A stretch of 64,000 nucleotides of DNA from Nageia nagi (GCA_050084985.1 JBITNC010000001.1:194618001-194682000), one strand, 5' to 3'. Counted from the first letter of the stretch, positions 47,201 to 56,118 are shown. The notes: generated by a model not told the origin, from the letters alone. Numbers and translations are program-made.

Positions 47201-48190
47201 CGGAAAGGCAGACTTACCTCTGTGTATCACATGCGAATTCTTATCCTGTTGATGTCCAATCTGCTACAAGTTGAATTTGTTTTGTTTCCCGCCCAGCCTG
47301 ATTTCAATTCTCGCCTGCTCCCGCTCGCCTGAATGTATATTGCATGCAAAATTAGTCTTAGCTTATTATGATGATATATGTTTCTAAAACCCAATCAGCT
47401 ACTTCAAAATCATACCCTTTCACCCCCACAAGCTCTCCATGGCAGCATCATACCTTTTCATTCGGTATCAAAATCTCTTGTTGTGATTGTCTGGAGGTTG
47501 CCTGCATGCTCTTGTCTTCGTTCATTCATTTGATTCTTCCCTCTTATGATATTTATAATGTACGAAAGTGCATGTTATGCCTAAGATAATTGATATGTAC
47601 CAGGCAGAAATGCGATGATGTACTTCTCAATGCCACAGGCTTCAAATTTGGAGCGTTCACAGATTTTATTTTGTCATGTTGGATAGGTTATCAATTATAT
47701 TCAAGGTAGACAAAGGTCTATTTGTACTACAGTGTTTAAGTATGTATACATTCCCTTGTTCCAACTATTAGTTTCAGTAATATTTATGATTTAAGACAAA
47801 ATAGTATTATCCTATTTGTGATGCAGTTCTTCAAGAATTCGAAATAGATATAAATTCTTTGATAAGCTGTTTCCTTACAAACAGATAATTCGTCAAAGTT
47901 TTACACAAATAAAGTATCTTATATATTACAAATATAAGCTTAAACAAATGTTTACAAATATAAGCTTAAACAAATGTAACATAGAATTGAATCAGGTGAG
48001 CAAAAAATACCCCAACTAGAATATCAACAACAACATGACATTTAACTTATTATAAGCCTACTTCTTACAAGCATAGATGATATTAACATGCTAGTAATAA
48101 AATATATAAACTAATTGGTAAATAAATGTAAGGGCGTCTTACCTTTTTAGAAACAGAAGATACTGCCCCTTCATCTAAAGCCCGTTTCAT
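17211..48190 (-). CDS. RH21: Prp28/DDX23-type DEAD-box RNA helicase gene, partial, possibly a decaying paralogue
   Basis: Nine minus-strand exons (48143-48190, 39039-39118, 38166-38224, 21696-21737, 21444-21563, 21096-21162, 20770-20910, 19829-19915, 17211-17293) encode blocks typical of plant RH21, the Prp28/U5-100K family. Known members remodel the U1/5' splice-site pairing when the tri-snRNP joins the spliceosome. Visible blocks: N-terminal [44 protein letters not shown] motif [14 protein letters not shown]; Walker A AETGSGKT; motif Ia APTKELAQQ. Eight exons have GT-AG sites, and exons 1-3 and 4-9 each splice in frame. Odd points: the exon 3/4 phases do not fit, so exon(s) are missing; the RIPRPMRNW-type segment is replaced by a shorter one; PTRELA reads PTKELA; the last exon lacks a normal donor; and motifs II-VI are not in the window. 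Confidence 0.8.
17294..19828 (-). other. Helicase intron 8 with a possible LINE scrap
   Basis: 2.5-kb intron. At about 17820-18420 the composition changes. On the minus strand a piece reads CHLCSIEIE then [11 protein letters not shown], like the Cys/His zinc-binding tail of LINE reverse transcriptases, with frameshifts. The rest is AT-rich and featureless. Confidence 0.45.
19829..19915 (-). CDS. RH21: Helicase exon 8 (Walker A)
   Basis: It completes [16 protein letters not shown] and continues with [12 protein letters not shown]. The acceptor is TTGACAG and the donor GAAG|GTAAAT. The frame is intact. Confidence 0.88.
19944..20007 (-). pseudogene. Tandem decayed copy of the Walker A exon
   Basis: It lies in the intron just upstream of exon 8 and repeats about 64 bp of it with about a dozen changes. 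In the matching frame it reads [14 protein letters not shown] and then a stop, so Ser of GSGKT is replaced and the copy could not be used as an exon. Confidence 0.8.
20770..20910 (-). CDS. RH21: Helicase exon 7 (Q motif)
   Basis: It encodes [20 protein letters not shown] and on through [12 protein letters not shown]. The donor is ACAG|GTAAAT. The start of the exon (GLMRSTTY) does not match the usual PMRNWxESKL segment and is about six residues shorter. Confidence 0.88.
21096..21162 (-). CDS. RH21: Helicase exon 6
   Basis: It encodes [20 protein letters not shown], a hallmark of the Prp28 family just N-terminal to the helicase core. The acceptor is CATTCAG and the donor GCAG|GTTTG. Confidence 0.87.
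21444..21563 (-). CDS. RH21: Helicase exon 5
   Basis: Exactly 40 codons: a charged stretch ([16 protein letters not shown]) followed by [17 protein letters not shown]. The donor AAG|GTAGAA joins directly to exon 6 as KK|LEE, as in the family. Confidence 0.87.
21696..21737 (-). CDS. RH21: Helicase exon 4
   Basis: 14 codons ([14 protein letters not shown]) matching the family's segment before the KPEEAAAQ block. Acceptor AATTGCAG, donor CAA|GTATCT. Its phase (0) does not fit exon 3 (one base left over), so at least one upstream exon is missing or unrecognised. Confidence 0.78.
23744..23748. repeat. Target-site duplication of copia B, left copy
   Basis: CCTCC directly before the 5' LTR; the identical pentamer follows the 3' LTR at 32308-32312. 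Confidence 0.92.
23749..24229 (+). repeat. 5' LTR of copia B
   Basis: 481 bp. A TATAAATA box lies at 23972-23979, followed by AGAGGGCCTCTCC. An 18-bp unit (GATTGTGTTATCTTGTGT) near 24153 is tandemly duplicated relative to the 3' LTR. Confidence 0.96.
23972..23979 (+). promoter_or_regulatory. TATA box of the copia B 5' LTR
   Basis: TATAAATA, conserved in the LTRs of A and C. It would direct the genomic transcript, starting some 30 nt downstream. Confidence 0.75.
24232..24243 (+). promoter_or_regulatory. Primer binding site, copia B
   Basis: TGGTATCAGAGC, two nt after the LTR, complementary to the 3' end of plant initiator-Met tRNA. Confidence 0.93.
24244..24346 (+). repeat. 21-bp tandem repeat after the PBS
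   Basis: About five copies of TTGGTGTGGAAGCTCTTCTTC, the first three nearly perfect. A and C have a single copy at this position, so this is an expansion specific to B. Confidence 0.92.
24347..26329 (+). other. Variable leader of copia B
   Basis: AT-rich sequence with a GC-rich PPR-derived insert at about 24990-25800. A donor-like AAG|GTAAAT (GT at 24370-24371) matches the site in A and C. From about 25810 to 26260 the sequence is made of short phrases such as CTTAAGTA and GCATGCTTA. Confidence 0.65.
24990..25620 (+). pseudogene. Captured PPR gene fragment, decayed, inside copia B leader
   Basis: In sense with the element, at least four degenerate pentatricopeptide repeats of the plant PLS type can be read in changing frames: [15 protein letters not shown] (about 25080), GYAQNRYVE then SSWTALLI (about 25190-25270), [20 protein letters not shown] and [11 protein letters not shown] (about 25340-25425), [11 protein letters not shown] (about 25475), and [20 protein letters not shown] (about 25530). 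The consensus ARELFDKMPxRDVVSWTAMI is recognisable each time. Stops and frameshifts prevent a product. PPR proteins normally act on organelle RNA. A Pro/Ser-rich GC stretch follows to about 25800. Confidence 0.85.
26330..27031 (+). promoter_or_regulatory. Conserved leader block upstream of gag, copia B
   Basis: Noncoding, but aligned almost throughout with A (4079-4790) and C (60010-60720). It contains GTGGTGGTAAGTCC (donor-like) near 26568 and ends in TTTACTTTTTTTTGTAG (AG at 27028-27029), an acceptor-like site two nt before the gag ATG. Confidence 0.65.
27032..30949 (+). pseudogene. copia B gag-pol polyprotein, broken
   Basis: The start at 27032 (MVETF) is chosen because it is shared by A and C; an in-frame ATG at 26960 lies in the leader. 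Visible: gag with CCHC knuckle (27830-27871); protease DSG (28007-28015); integrase HHCC and DNGGEY (28756-28773); RT with intact YVDD (29984-29995); RNase H ending LPSRGSEV. Stops: TAG 27965, TAG 28586, TAA 29317, TAG 30248, TGA 30311. Frameshifts lie near 28600 and in the A-rich stretch near 29570. Four of the five stops are single C-to-T changes relative to A or C. Functional protein would have to come from another copy. Confidence 0.94.
30939..30975 (+). other. Stem-loop over the pol stop codon
   Basis: GTGAAGTT (30939-30946) pairs with AACTTCAC (30968-30975), with the TGA stop at the start of the loop. A second small stem CCTCT-AA-AGAGG follows. The arrangement is also present in A and C. 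Confidence 0.6.
30997..31360 (+). repeat. 3' noncoding hairpin-repeat array, copia B (6 units)
   Basis: Six units, each with TATACCTCCGTGGTAAGTTTG, a 9-10-nt loop and CAAACTTGTTGTACA, separated by spacers of 0 to about 30 nt. The arms AAGTTTG/CAAACTT form a short hairpin; each unit also holds GGTAAGT. Confidence 0.9.
31361..31834 (+). other. 3' noncoding region of copia B
   Basis: No frame. It is colinear with 55090-55560 of copy C on the minus strand. It includes CATGCAG and ATGCAGGTTACTCACC, acceptor- and donor-like short motifs of unknown meaning. Confidence 0.6.
31835..31843 (+). promoter_or_regulatory. Polypurine tract, copia B
   Basis: AAGGGGGAG directly before the 3' LTR; identical to that of C (55081-55089). 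Confidence 0.9.
31844..32307 (+). repeat. 3' LTR of copia B
   Basis: 464 bp, TGTTAG...CTTCA, about 99% identical to the 5' LTR apart from the 18-bp duplication absent here. Confidence 0.96.
32308..32312. repeat. Target-site duplication of copia B, right copy
   Basis: CCTCC, matching 23744-23748. Confidence 0.92.
32313..33039. other. No recognisable gene
   Basis: Intron sequence flanking copia B. Together with about 23540-23743 it may be an older repeat into which B inserted (GGTGTTCACCTCC on the left, CCTTTTATAGTGAGC on the right), but I recognise no family. Confidence 0.4.
33040..33830 (-). pseudogene. Decayed frame of unknown type
   Basis: On the minus strand a reading frame interrupted by single stops runs from about 33590 to 33055. 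Phrases include [73 protein letters not shown] and [14 protein letters not shown]. The continuity across stops shows a once-coding sequence, probably from a mobile element, but I do not recognise the family. No membrane or catalytic motif is clear beyond one short hydrophobic run. Confidence 0.5.
33831..34952. other. No recognisable gene
   Basis: AT- and pyrimidine-rich intron sequence. Open frames of up to about 118 codons at 34093-34529 have low-complexity, hydrophobic translations with no domain I recognise. Confidence 0.45.
34953..35312 (-). repeat. LTR-like fragment, minus strand
   Basis: Its minus-strand end GGACATTACA matches the ends of the gypsy LTRs in this window, and it abuts the next LTR. 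It is truncated and low in confidence. Confidence 0.3.
35313..36894 (+). mobile_element. LTR retrotransposon fragment: 5' LTR, PBS and gag start
   Basis: TGTAATGTCC at 35313 begins an LTR-like segment of about 1.2 kb. It ends before TTGGTATTAGAGTTGG (36509-36524), a PBS-like sequence resembling that at 7806-7821. A gag-like frame follows (36504-36695): [40 protein letters not shown], then after a frameshift [20 protein letters not shown] and a Lys-rich tail to 36894. The remainder of the element is missing. The LTR's right end is uncertain. Confidence 0.5.
36895..38165. other. No recognisable gene
   Basis: AT-rich intron sequence with no coding or repeat signal that I can name. Confidence 0.5.
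38166..38224 (-). CDS. RH21: Helicase exon 3
   Basis: It encodes [20 protein letters not shown]. The acceptor is AATTTCAG and the donor GGAG|GTATTT. It follows exon 2 in frame across an 814-bp intron and leaves one base for the next, unidentified exon. Confidence 0.75.
39039..39118 (-). CDS. RH21: Helicase exon 2
   Basis: It encodes [20 protein letters not shown], then AAEQQKR. The FLTKAQRE box is the N-terminal signature of plant Prp28 homologues. Acceptor TTTGTAG, donor AAAG|GTTTG. Frame intact with exon 1. Confidence 0.85.
39355..40043 (+). pseudogene. LINE 3' end with RNase H domain, decayed
   Basis: It reads LKLNFDGAS (RNase H first Asp) near 39355, then [12 protein letters not shown], a degenerate second strand, and [19 protein letters not shown] (about 39670-39725). 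This is the plant LINE RVT_3-type RNase H layout. A noncoding tail follows, ending in an A-rich stretch at 40027-40043 that looks like a poly(A) tail. It has stops at several places and is 5' truncated, as is usual for LINE copies. Confidence 0.75.
40140..41263 (+). pseudogene. hAT transposase N-terminus (BED-type), interrupted by a gypsy insertion
   Basis: The frame around 40757-40905 reads [28 protein letters not shown] and [10 protein letters not shown]. This is the layout of a BED zinc finger of hAT transposases, with the second Cys of CxxC replaced by Trp. A charged stretch ([18 protein letters not shown]) and a poly-Pro run follow. Near 41210-41260 the frame [18 protein letters not shown] resembles the start of the hAT transposase body, and it is cut by the gypsy LTR at 41264. 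The left part (40440-40490) matches the MITE at 9424-10152. Confidence 0.7.
41030..41061 (+). repeat. (CCACCT)n microsatellite
   Basis: About five units of CCACCT/CCTCCA coding for a Pro run within the hAT transposase relic. Confidence 0.9.
41264..42034 (+). repeat. 5' LTR of gypsy element D
   Basis: 771 bp, TGTAACGTCCC...GGGACATTACA, so its ends are inverted repeats with 10 of 11 positions matching. A PBS-like TGGTATCAAAAC begins at 42036. Confidence 0.82.
42070..45075 (+). pseudogene. gypsy D gag-pol, protease missing, broken
   Basis: Gag (42070-42960) includes [14 protein letters not shown] and [20 protein letters not shown]. No zinc knuckle or D(S/T)G protease is seen. The frame passes within about 100 nt to the region before RT (from 43007), so the gag-RT linker is deleted. 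RT shows [46 protein letters not shown] and FFDDILIYS (43719-43740). RNase H shows [10 protein letters not shown] and [10 protein letters not shown]. Then ADALSHNP, the HHCC zinc domain ([23 protein letters not shown]) and SMDFIRQLP. Gag-RT-RNaseH-INT order is that of Ty3/gypsy. Several stops and frameshifts are present, and the frame ends after SDWDNKFMS. Confidence 0.88.
45076..45639. other. No recognisable gene
   Basis: AT-rich. A plus-strand frame of about 50 codons ending near 45240 is unassigned. Confidence 0.45.
45640..47335 (-). pseudogene. LINE ORF1 (DUF4283-type gag), decayed
   Basis: On the minus strand, 47230-46838 is open and includes [36 protein letters not shown] and [19 protein letters not shown]. 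This layout matches the DUF4283 domain of plant LINE ORF1 proteins. After a stop the next segment continues with [15 protein letters not shown]. Near 46480-46530 there is a partial zinc knuckle [14 protein letters not shown] strongly acidic/basic tail (46223-45930) carries a tandem duplication of [19 protein letters not shown]2 is absent. Confidence 0.7.
45972..46070 (-). repeat. Two-copy tandem repeat in the LINE ORF1 tail
   Basis: A unit of about 48-51 bp, nearly identical, coding for the Lys/Glu-rich KSDSMKNT peptide. Confidence 0.85.
47340..48142. other. No recognisable gene (5' part of helicase intron 1)
   Basis: AT-rich. A short direct repeat ACAAATATAAGCTTAAACAA lies near 47930-47970. 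Confidence 0.5.
48143..48190 (-). CDS. RH21: Helicase exon 1 with start codon
   Basis: ATG at 48190 starts [16 protein letters not shown], like the MKR-acidic start of plant Prp28 homologues, and splices (AAG|GTAAGA) in frame to [10 protein letters not shown]. An acceptor-like TTTCCGCAG at about 48224 suggests an intron in the 5'UTR. Confidence 0.78.
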
Positions 48191-49700
48191 GATTTGGTGC
48201 TTTTTTTAGCACTAAAATGTCAGCTGCGGAAACATTTATTGAGGTATAAATATATACAAAAAGAGTATCATACACTTGAATGATATATATTTTGTAATCT
48301 TTAAACAACTGCAACAAAAGGAACTGTTGTTGATCAACATATCAAAAGCATAAAAAAAACAATGTAGATCTGATTCAATATTTCAAAGTTACAAGAACCA
48401 ACCAGCATACAGAACAACCATGAACAAATGCATTTGACATGGCCAGTAAAAACAAGAAAACTCCATGCATGGTAGAAAAAGGCCCTACTAGTTGATGATA
48501 TCTCTTATAACATCATATTTATATTATTTATGCCTTCCGAATCAGGTAAAGTTGCTCAAAATCGGCAATAACATGGATCAGATGCAAATAAGAAAGAGTA
48601 TCCTTGTTTTTGGCTTCATTGTACAAGAAACCTCCTTAGCACCTCGAGTTGGCTTCTGAAGATGTTATCTGGGAGAACAGATCAAAAGGATAAATCTTTA
48701 AATGAAAAAGTAATCGAAATAAAGATGATTTGTACTGTTCAATTTATATGTATACTGTTCAATATATATATATACATATATATAAAATCTATTTTGTGAA
48801 CCTTTTGAAGCATGTAGTGTTTTCTTCTTCTAAAGTTTAGGTTTGAGAGGGAGTTCATATGGCATTGGATATTCATTTTCGTATAACAATGTATTTTGAA
48901 GATTTTGCTCTTAAAATTGCTCTTTATCGTAATTTTCATTGCTTCAATTCATTATGCACTTGAATTAATAATAGTTGTTTCCATTTGAAATCAGGTTCTA
49001 ATATTTTATGTTGCTGACATCCTTAAACCTTTAGAAATTTATCAACTTGGTAAAAAGCTCCATGGATATCTATTATTAGTATTGTCTTCTCTTGTTAAGT
49101 GAGCTAGTTTTGGGACTCCTGCTCTTCATTTATGTTCTGATTATTAGAATGCTTAAGTCATAAATTTCTTCTGATTCGTTGAACAAATACTTTGGTATAC
49201 TCTATCTACAATAATCACAATTTGCAAGGCTGAAAAGGAATTTTTTTGTTACTGTCTAATAATTGGTTCAGTCTTTGCAGGTATTTGTGGAACTGGTCCT
49301 TTTGTTGAGAAACGTGATTCAAAGCTTGAAAAAGAAATTTGGAAAGAAATTCAGGGCTGCTTTTAATAATAGGAAAACAGTACCCTAGAGATTAGAACAA
49401 AAAATACTTCTGGTTGTTTGTTAAATTATGCGTACAAATCGGACGCTTGCGCTTGCAAGGAGGGTTCATTTGGTGCTATTAATTTAAAACAAAACACTGA
49501 AACGAAGGAAACGGAGCGCGACGACTGTGTGGAATTAGAAATTTCAGCACCTTTGGGCTCTTCTCTTGGGTAGAGAGAAAGATGTTGTCTACGTTTCTTG
49601 TCGCTAATTACATAAAAATGTTCGTTGCAGAAAATCACCAAATATTTCATAATATCGATAGTCATTATTTAAATTTGTATAAAATATATAAGATCTTTAA
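48191..49700 (-). promoter_or_regulatory. Probable 5'UTR/promoter region of the helicase gene
   Basis: Mostly AT-rich and noncoding. At about 49430-49600 CpGs are frequent (GGAGCGCGACGACTG) and, read on minus, there are pyrimidine-rich stretches typical of plant 5'UTRs. This is inference from position and composition only. Confidence 0.35.
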
Positions 49701-52700
49701 AATTATGAAAACTAATTAATAAAATACAACTAATTAACACAATATGTGATCATAATGAAAAAGTGAAGGTTATGAATAATTTATTTATAAATAAATAAAA
49801 TGTATATAAATATTGGTACAATATATATTATTAATTAGACGATAGTAATTATCTTAAAAATTATGATTGTGTTAAAGATATTTATAAAATTGGAAGGATA
49901 AGGATGATAGGTACAAAATGAGAATATTATGATGATATTTTTAATGTTGATTTTTAGCTGTATTTCTTTAAGTTTTATTATGTTTTTGTTATCTATAACT
50001 TATGAAATGATAACTAAAATTTATATATCAATATTTTATAAAATATTATATATTTTGATATCTTTCAAAAAGTGAAATATAAATATTTTCAATAGTGTAA
50101 TGGTAAATTATTCTAGATCATAGTATTTTCTATTTAAAATTAAGCATCATAATTTGTTAATTTAGATTGCATGAGGATTGAGAGAACATTTTACCTTCCA
50201 TTAATTTTCATTAGGTCATAGGTTTTCTTTTTCTTAAATGTAATAGTTTAATTATTTTATTGTTAATTTAAAAAACTATTTTCATGTTATAGATGATAAT
50301 GCCACCATGATTAGTATAATGATCACACCTCAAGGATATGATTAAACTGATGAGGAATTTAATATTCGCTTTCAAGGATTATATAATATTGGTGAAGACA
50401 CCTAAATTTGATTTTTAATTTATTAAAAATCATATTTTTGGTATCTAGAATAGATAATTAATTAATGTGCTTTATTGTTATACTTGATGGATTATTCTAT
50501 TAATGGACTTAATCTATTTCTCTCTTTTATGGTGCAAGGTCCAAGAAATGTTAAGCAAGGTGTCTTGGCCAAAGAGATAACTTACATATTAAAGAGGATG
50601 TTGATATAACTATTAAACCTTGATAGTTCACACTTTACTCATTATTAAATGTGATCAATGGTTCTCACCACTACTTGTTATTTTCAAATTTACACCCTAT
50701 TGCACTTGTTGTCTTTGTATTTTTGCATTTGTAGTTGGATTAGGTCTTATTGCAAGTAAATTTAGCAATCAATCTCTAGTTTAGATCTTACTAAGAAAAT
50801 GTTTTGTGACATCATATAACCTTAGACTTTCATGCCATGCATTAATGTACCATTCATGTGAAGAATGAAGGTCCAAATTGTAAGATACGATTGTTTCATT
50901 CTTCTCCAAGCTAGATCTAGCCTTGATTTTATAGATTAGACAAGAACACAATAAGAAAAATATGTTTATGTCTCTATTTCTAATACATATTTGATAAGTT
51001 TTTAAGGTTTTTCTGATAACTAAGTCATATTATTATTCATTATTAATATCACCTATGCCTTAATTATTATTGATTTAACTATTTTTTTTAGATAGGTAAA
51101 AAAGTAGGTTTTTTCTAGCAGGGTCCTAAAACATACATTATGCATTATAAAAAAATCTAAAATTGCTAGTGTAGTTCTAGTGTACAATTATTAGGATTAA
51201 TGAGCAAAAACTAAATAAAATAAAGAAATTTAAAGAGACTTATTCTGATGCATAATCCAAATCTTCATTTGGTATTGCAGTGTCGATCTCCTTGTCATCC
51301 ATGATTGAAATCTTTAGTCTATTGCTCCTATGGTGCCTACCTCTTCTTCTTTTTCATGATGTGCTTCATGAAGTGCTTCTTTGTCATGGTCCACCTCACA
51401 AGAACACAATCTTGAGACACTTAAAATGTTATGTTAATGAAAAATATTGGTAGATGTTTGATAATGATGATTTTCATTTGAGATTTTGCTTATCATGTCT
51501 AGACTTTGCAAGTATGTATGTGATCTAAATATATATACATGTACTACTTAAGGTTTTATTTCACAAGATACACTTTCCCACATGTGATCACCTTTCGAGA
51601 TGAACATATACTTCATACTCAAATGAATAAAAAGGGATGGTAAAATTGTGTCATGTTTCCTTTTACTTGCATCTCTTATTTTTTTTATCTCGTAAATGTT
51701 AAATTCTTACTTTAAAAGACACCATTTCTACCATTTACTTAGATCATTGAGAAGTATTACCTTATATGAAGCATTTTGATATTTTAATCATCTTATGTGC
51801 ATTTTACATCTGCATACATCCCTTGTACTAAAAACTATATAACATTTGATACATCATGCATACACATAATAAAAAAAGGAATAAACTACATTTGAAGCAA
51901 AGACATCAAGTTTATGTCTATACTCCATATTGTATTAGCTTTGTATATGATCTTGTATGCACTCATTATTATGTTTAATATATCATTTATACATTAGCAT
52001 TAAGTACAAAATAATGAGGCTTGTTGAATATTAAAATAAATAAATATCAAGAAACACTATAACATAGTTATTGAATATTTAATTAAAAATAAAATAAAAA
52101 GGGAAGGCATTAATAGTTAAAATGCATGATAGGAAAAATTAAGGTTTTCATTTTATACACAATAGAAGTATTAATAAGGCTTTAGAGTTTACATTTATAA
52201 TTTAAAATAAGGGGCTTGATATTAGTGCAATGGTGATTGATCAAAAGGCATAAAGAATGTTATTAAGGGGACAATTATTAAAAGACATATAAATAAAAAT
52301 AAATAGAAAAGCATGGTAAATAAATAAATAAGAAGAGTGGGGAGTATGTTGAAGGGTAAGCAATAGTTTTAAATAATTAAAAAAAAGGAGAGACATGGTA
52401 AAGGTTCCACGTAATAGTTATCACAATATTTCACCAACATAAAACCAATAGGCAACTAGGAGAATGTGAGGAAAATTAAAACCCAACTGTTGTTAGAATA
52501 TCATAATGTTAGTGCATGTTTGGTGTATCTTGTAAATGATTATTGAGAGCATGTGTTTGCACCTAAGCCCCCTCCCATTCCCCATTGAACATCATGCAAA
52601 ACATTCAGAAAGAAACATTATGGAATATTATCATTTGAATGTTTGAAAGGAATGCCTGCATAATACTATAGGAGGGTTTTTGGATCTATTAGCTATTGTT

Positions 52701-54586
52701 TGACTTCTTTTAATACCCAAATTTGATCTATATTAGAAAATGAAGCACCTAAATTGGAAGAATGAAGCTAAAGTATTTTGGCATTTATTTTTGGATAAGA
52801 TTTGGATTTAGATGCATTGAATTTGCCTATTATTTTAATAAGTTCAGATATTGAATTCTTTAGAGAAAGAGAGAATCAAATGTAGAGAAATCCAATAGAA
52901 GGGAAACTAGGGCAAAAAAAGACAAGTTTGGAGAGCTAAGGCTTCAGGTAGATTCACCTTCCTCCTTTTGGGTATTGATTAGATGAATAATGTATGGTGG
53001 TAATTAGGCTTTATGCACCTATAGTCATTTATTTGCATAAATTTGAAGGGATAAATATGAATTTCATAGGAATGTTCATTGATTTCTCTATATGTGTTAA
53101 TTTCATAATAAAAAAACTAGGCAAAGTGATGAAGGGATATGGGTTTTCTATTATGATTTAGAAGGGTACAATTTTGTGGGATTGTACCATCTTTGTTTTT
53201 ATATAAATAAATCATCATGAAGGTAATCTAGCAATATACATACATAAGATCGTACTTCATTAAGCATTTTATTTAGTATCTATGTTTGCTCCAACTATCC
53301 AAGCTTGAATTTTATGTAGAAATTTCTCTATAGGTTGATTTTGATTTTCCATGTCCAAGAATAAGAACCCCAAGAGTTGCTTAGGAGGACTTGTTCCATG
53401 CTACATTGTTAACCTTCTTAACTATGAGACTTGTAAATACTTCAATAACTACTAACTTGATAACATTACAAATCATTGAGGCATTATGCTAACAATTCAC
53501 AACCGCATCTTATCATATTAGTGAGCTTTAGTCATCCTCACTTCAAATTCCCTATCTGTAAATTGAAACCATATATTAATGAAAGATAGAAATTAAATGG
53601 TATTAGGAGTCAAACTTCATTGAAGTTAGTGATATTTTGTTATCACACTTTCCACATCCTTTAATCTCATTAGTTAGCCACATCATCGCATGAATATAGG
53701 ATTGTATTATAATAAGGCATAATGTTAATCAAGTTTGTTTTCCTTTTCTTGTACTTAAACTACTATGAATTGCTTTGTACAATAGAGTGTTAAATTACTA
53801 TTTTTTCTTTTTGTACATAAACTACTATTAATTTAATGACTTAATATCAATAAGAGCATTAGTAGGAATTTTGTTTATATCTAGTTCTCATTGTTTTTTT
53901 TATGAAATGAATATCATGTATTTGACAAATTTGCATTACTAATTTATTTTTACTATAGCATATGTATGCATCATTGCTAGTCATCTTGTATTTTTGAAAA
54001 TCATTTAAACATTATGAGTTCACATAATTACATTGATGACCCTTCTTACAGTGTTGTTGAAATTCAATTATCATGGTGAGGTAAAATTTGTATTGTTAGA
54101 AATATGGTATTATTGGTCTTGAATTATTAAGATTGTTGCATACAAGTCATCATTTAGAGGAAACATAATCATGTTGCACTATTCTCTTTCATTGATCATA
54201 TAAAACTACATTTCATGTGATTGCATTATGATAAATAAATTTGTTGTTATGATGTTTAACATTGAAACTTTACATATTATAAATCAATATAAGGAAATAT
54301 ACTGTATATGCCTCAAAATGAACCTTTATCTATTTAATAAATCATTTTAATCCCTTAACATATTATTATGGAAAAAGAGATTAAAAATGTATCAAAGAGG
54401 TGTAGGCCATGTATTTGACCCTTGTGGATTGTAAAAGGGGTAAAAATATCAAAGTCATGTAAAATTGTATCATATATAAAGGAATCATTTGATGACATAT
54501 AGATCATGAGTGAATTATGGAAAAATAATCATTTCAAGCTAATACAAGGATTATCAATTGAAGATCATTTGAAAGATTGCAACTTG
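49701..54586. other. AT-rich sequence, no recognisable gene
   Basis: Nearly 5 kb without a convincing frame, tandem repeat or retroelement motif on either strand. Only short accidental frames are present. Confidence 0.55.
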
Positions 54587-55080
54587 TGTTGGAATTAGCC
54601 TAGATCTAATTCTCCAGGTCCAAGACTAGGAAGCTAAATCATTCATCATCTACAATCCTAAGAACATCATTCACACAATATGACACCAATATAATGTGGT
54701 TCCTCCCTCCTTGGGAGTACATCCACAACTAGTTCTCTATTCTCAAACTATGCCTCTCTTACAACTATTCTCTTGCTCTCTCCTACACAACCTAGTAGAG
54801 TAATCTTACTCCAAAACTTAGATATGTTTACAAGAGGAGAGGCCCTCTATTTATAGCTTGAGAGCACCTCCCTAACCTCCCTTTAACCCAAGGGTTAGGT
54901 TAGGGTTACAATAAATGTGTGACCTAACTTTAACCTACCAACTAACCCCATGGTTAGGTCAAAGTCCACACATAATAAAGAATTCAATTAATCCCTTAAG
55001 GTATCTACATATCCTTTAAGTGATTAATTGAACTTACAAGGAGTTTAGATATTCACAATATTTCATTACAAATTCTAACA
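54587..55080 (-). repeat. 3' LTR of copia C
   Basis: 494 bp; minus strand TGTTAGAATTTG...AATTCCAACA. TATAAATA box at 54848-54855 (minus). Confidence 0.95.
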
Positions 55081-55089
55081 CTCCCCCTT
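55081..55089 (-). promoter_or_regulatory. Polypurine tract, copia C
   Basis: Minus-strand AAGGGGGAG directly before the 3' LTR, identical to B. Confidence 0.9.
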
Positions 55090-55563
55090 AATGCAATATT
55101 GGGATAGAGCGTAGAAGAAAGAAGAGAGAGAGTAAGAGAGAGTTCTCCTCCATAGAGATACAAGTGGAGATGAGAACATTTACATATTTGAGAATCTTTT
55201 TGAGAACTAGTATGAGACTCACTACATTACCATTTGACAAAATGGTTTACAATACAATCATTAACCACAACTGATTTCACTGTACATAGTAGTCGATCAA
55301 CTTTAAGCTGACATGTGAGTCTCCATGAGCTTGCTTTCACAAGGTGAGTAACCTGCATTTCTAAAGAAGATCCTGCATGCTACAAGCAACTCATGAACAA
55401 AATCAGTTAGATGCATCATATATTCAAATAAGAGAATCAAATAATGTTATCTTATAAATAACTGATTAATGGTGCACTATAAGTCATCATGGAGATGCCA
55501 AGCCATCACTCATAGTCACCTGTTGTATATAGACATGTGTTGATTATTAATAGAGCATAAAAA

Positions 55564-56048
55564 TTGTACAACGAGTTTCTCACATAGAGCAAACTCACCA
55601 CGGAGGTATAGAATGTACAATAAGTTCGTCACATAGAGAGAACTTACCACAGAGGTATATTAATTATATGCTCAAATATTGTACAATGAGTTTCTCACGC
55701 AGAGCAAACTCACCATGGAGGTATAGAGCATAAAAATTGTACAACGAGTTTCTCACGCAGAGCAAACTCACCACGGAGGTATAGAATGTACAACAAGTCC
55801 GTCATGCAGAGTGAACTTACCATGGAGGTATATTAATTATATGCTCAAAAATTGTACAACGAGTTTCTCACATAGAGCAAACTCACCACAGAGGTATAAA
55901 ATGTACAACAAGTTTGTCACGCAGAGCAAACTTACCATGGAGGTATAAAAATGTACAACAAGTTTATCATGTAGAGCAAACTTACCACAGAGGTATAAAA
56001 ATGTACAACAAGTTTGTCACACAGAGAAAACTTACCACGGAGGTATAT
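55564..56048 (-). repeat. 3' noncoding hairpin-repeat array, copia C (9 units)
   Basis: Nine units of the same 48-65-bp repeat as in B. Longer units carry an extra ATATAATTAATATAC-type spacer, so the array has a higher-order pattern (long units at positions 2 and 5). Confidence 0.9.
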
Positions 56049-56118
56049 CATAATCAACACATGCCATACAACAACAAAAGAGCCTCTTAGAGGTGAAGTT
56101 GTCATCATTAACAAAGGT

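Larger units (their letters stand above)
39119..48142 (-). other. Helicase intron 1, 9.0 kb
   Basis: Bounded by AAG|GTAAGA (48142) and TTTGTAG (39119). It carries, left to right, a LINE RNase H tail, a hAT transposase relic, a gypsy element and a LINE ORF1 relic, each described separately. 45076-45639 and 47340-48142 hold nothing recognisable. Confidence 0.7.

Noticed and set aside
51240-51400. Short minus-strand frame MDDKEIDTAIPNEDLDYASE
   Set aside because: Only about 20 codons with no splice context or similarity I can name; kept as unassigned AT-rich sequence.
55564-56048. CRISPR-like array
   Set aside because: Repeats of about 50 bp with near-identical content and variable joints in a plant retrotransposon 3' region; there are no unique equal-length spacers and no cas genes.
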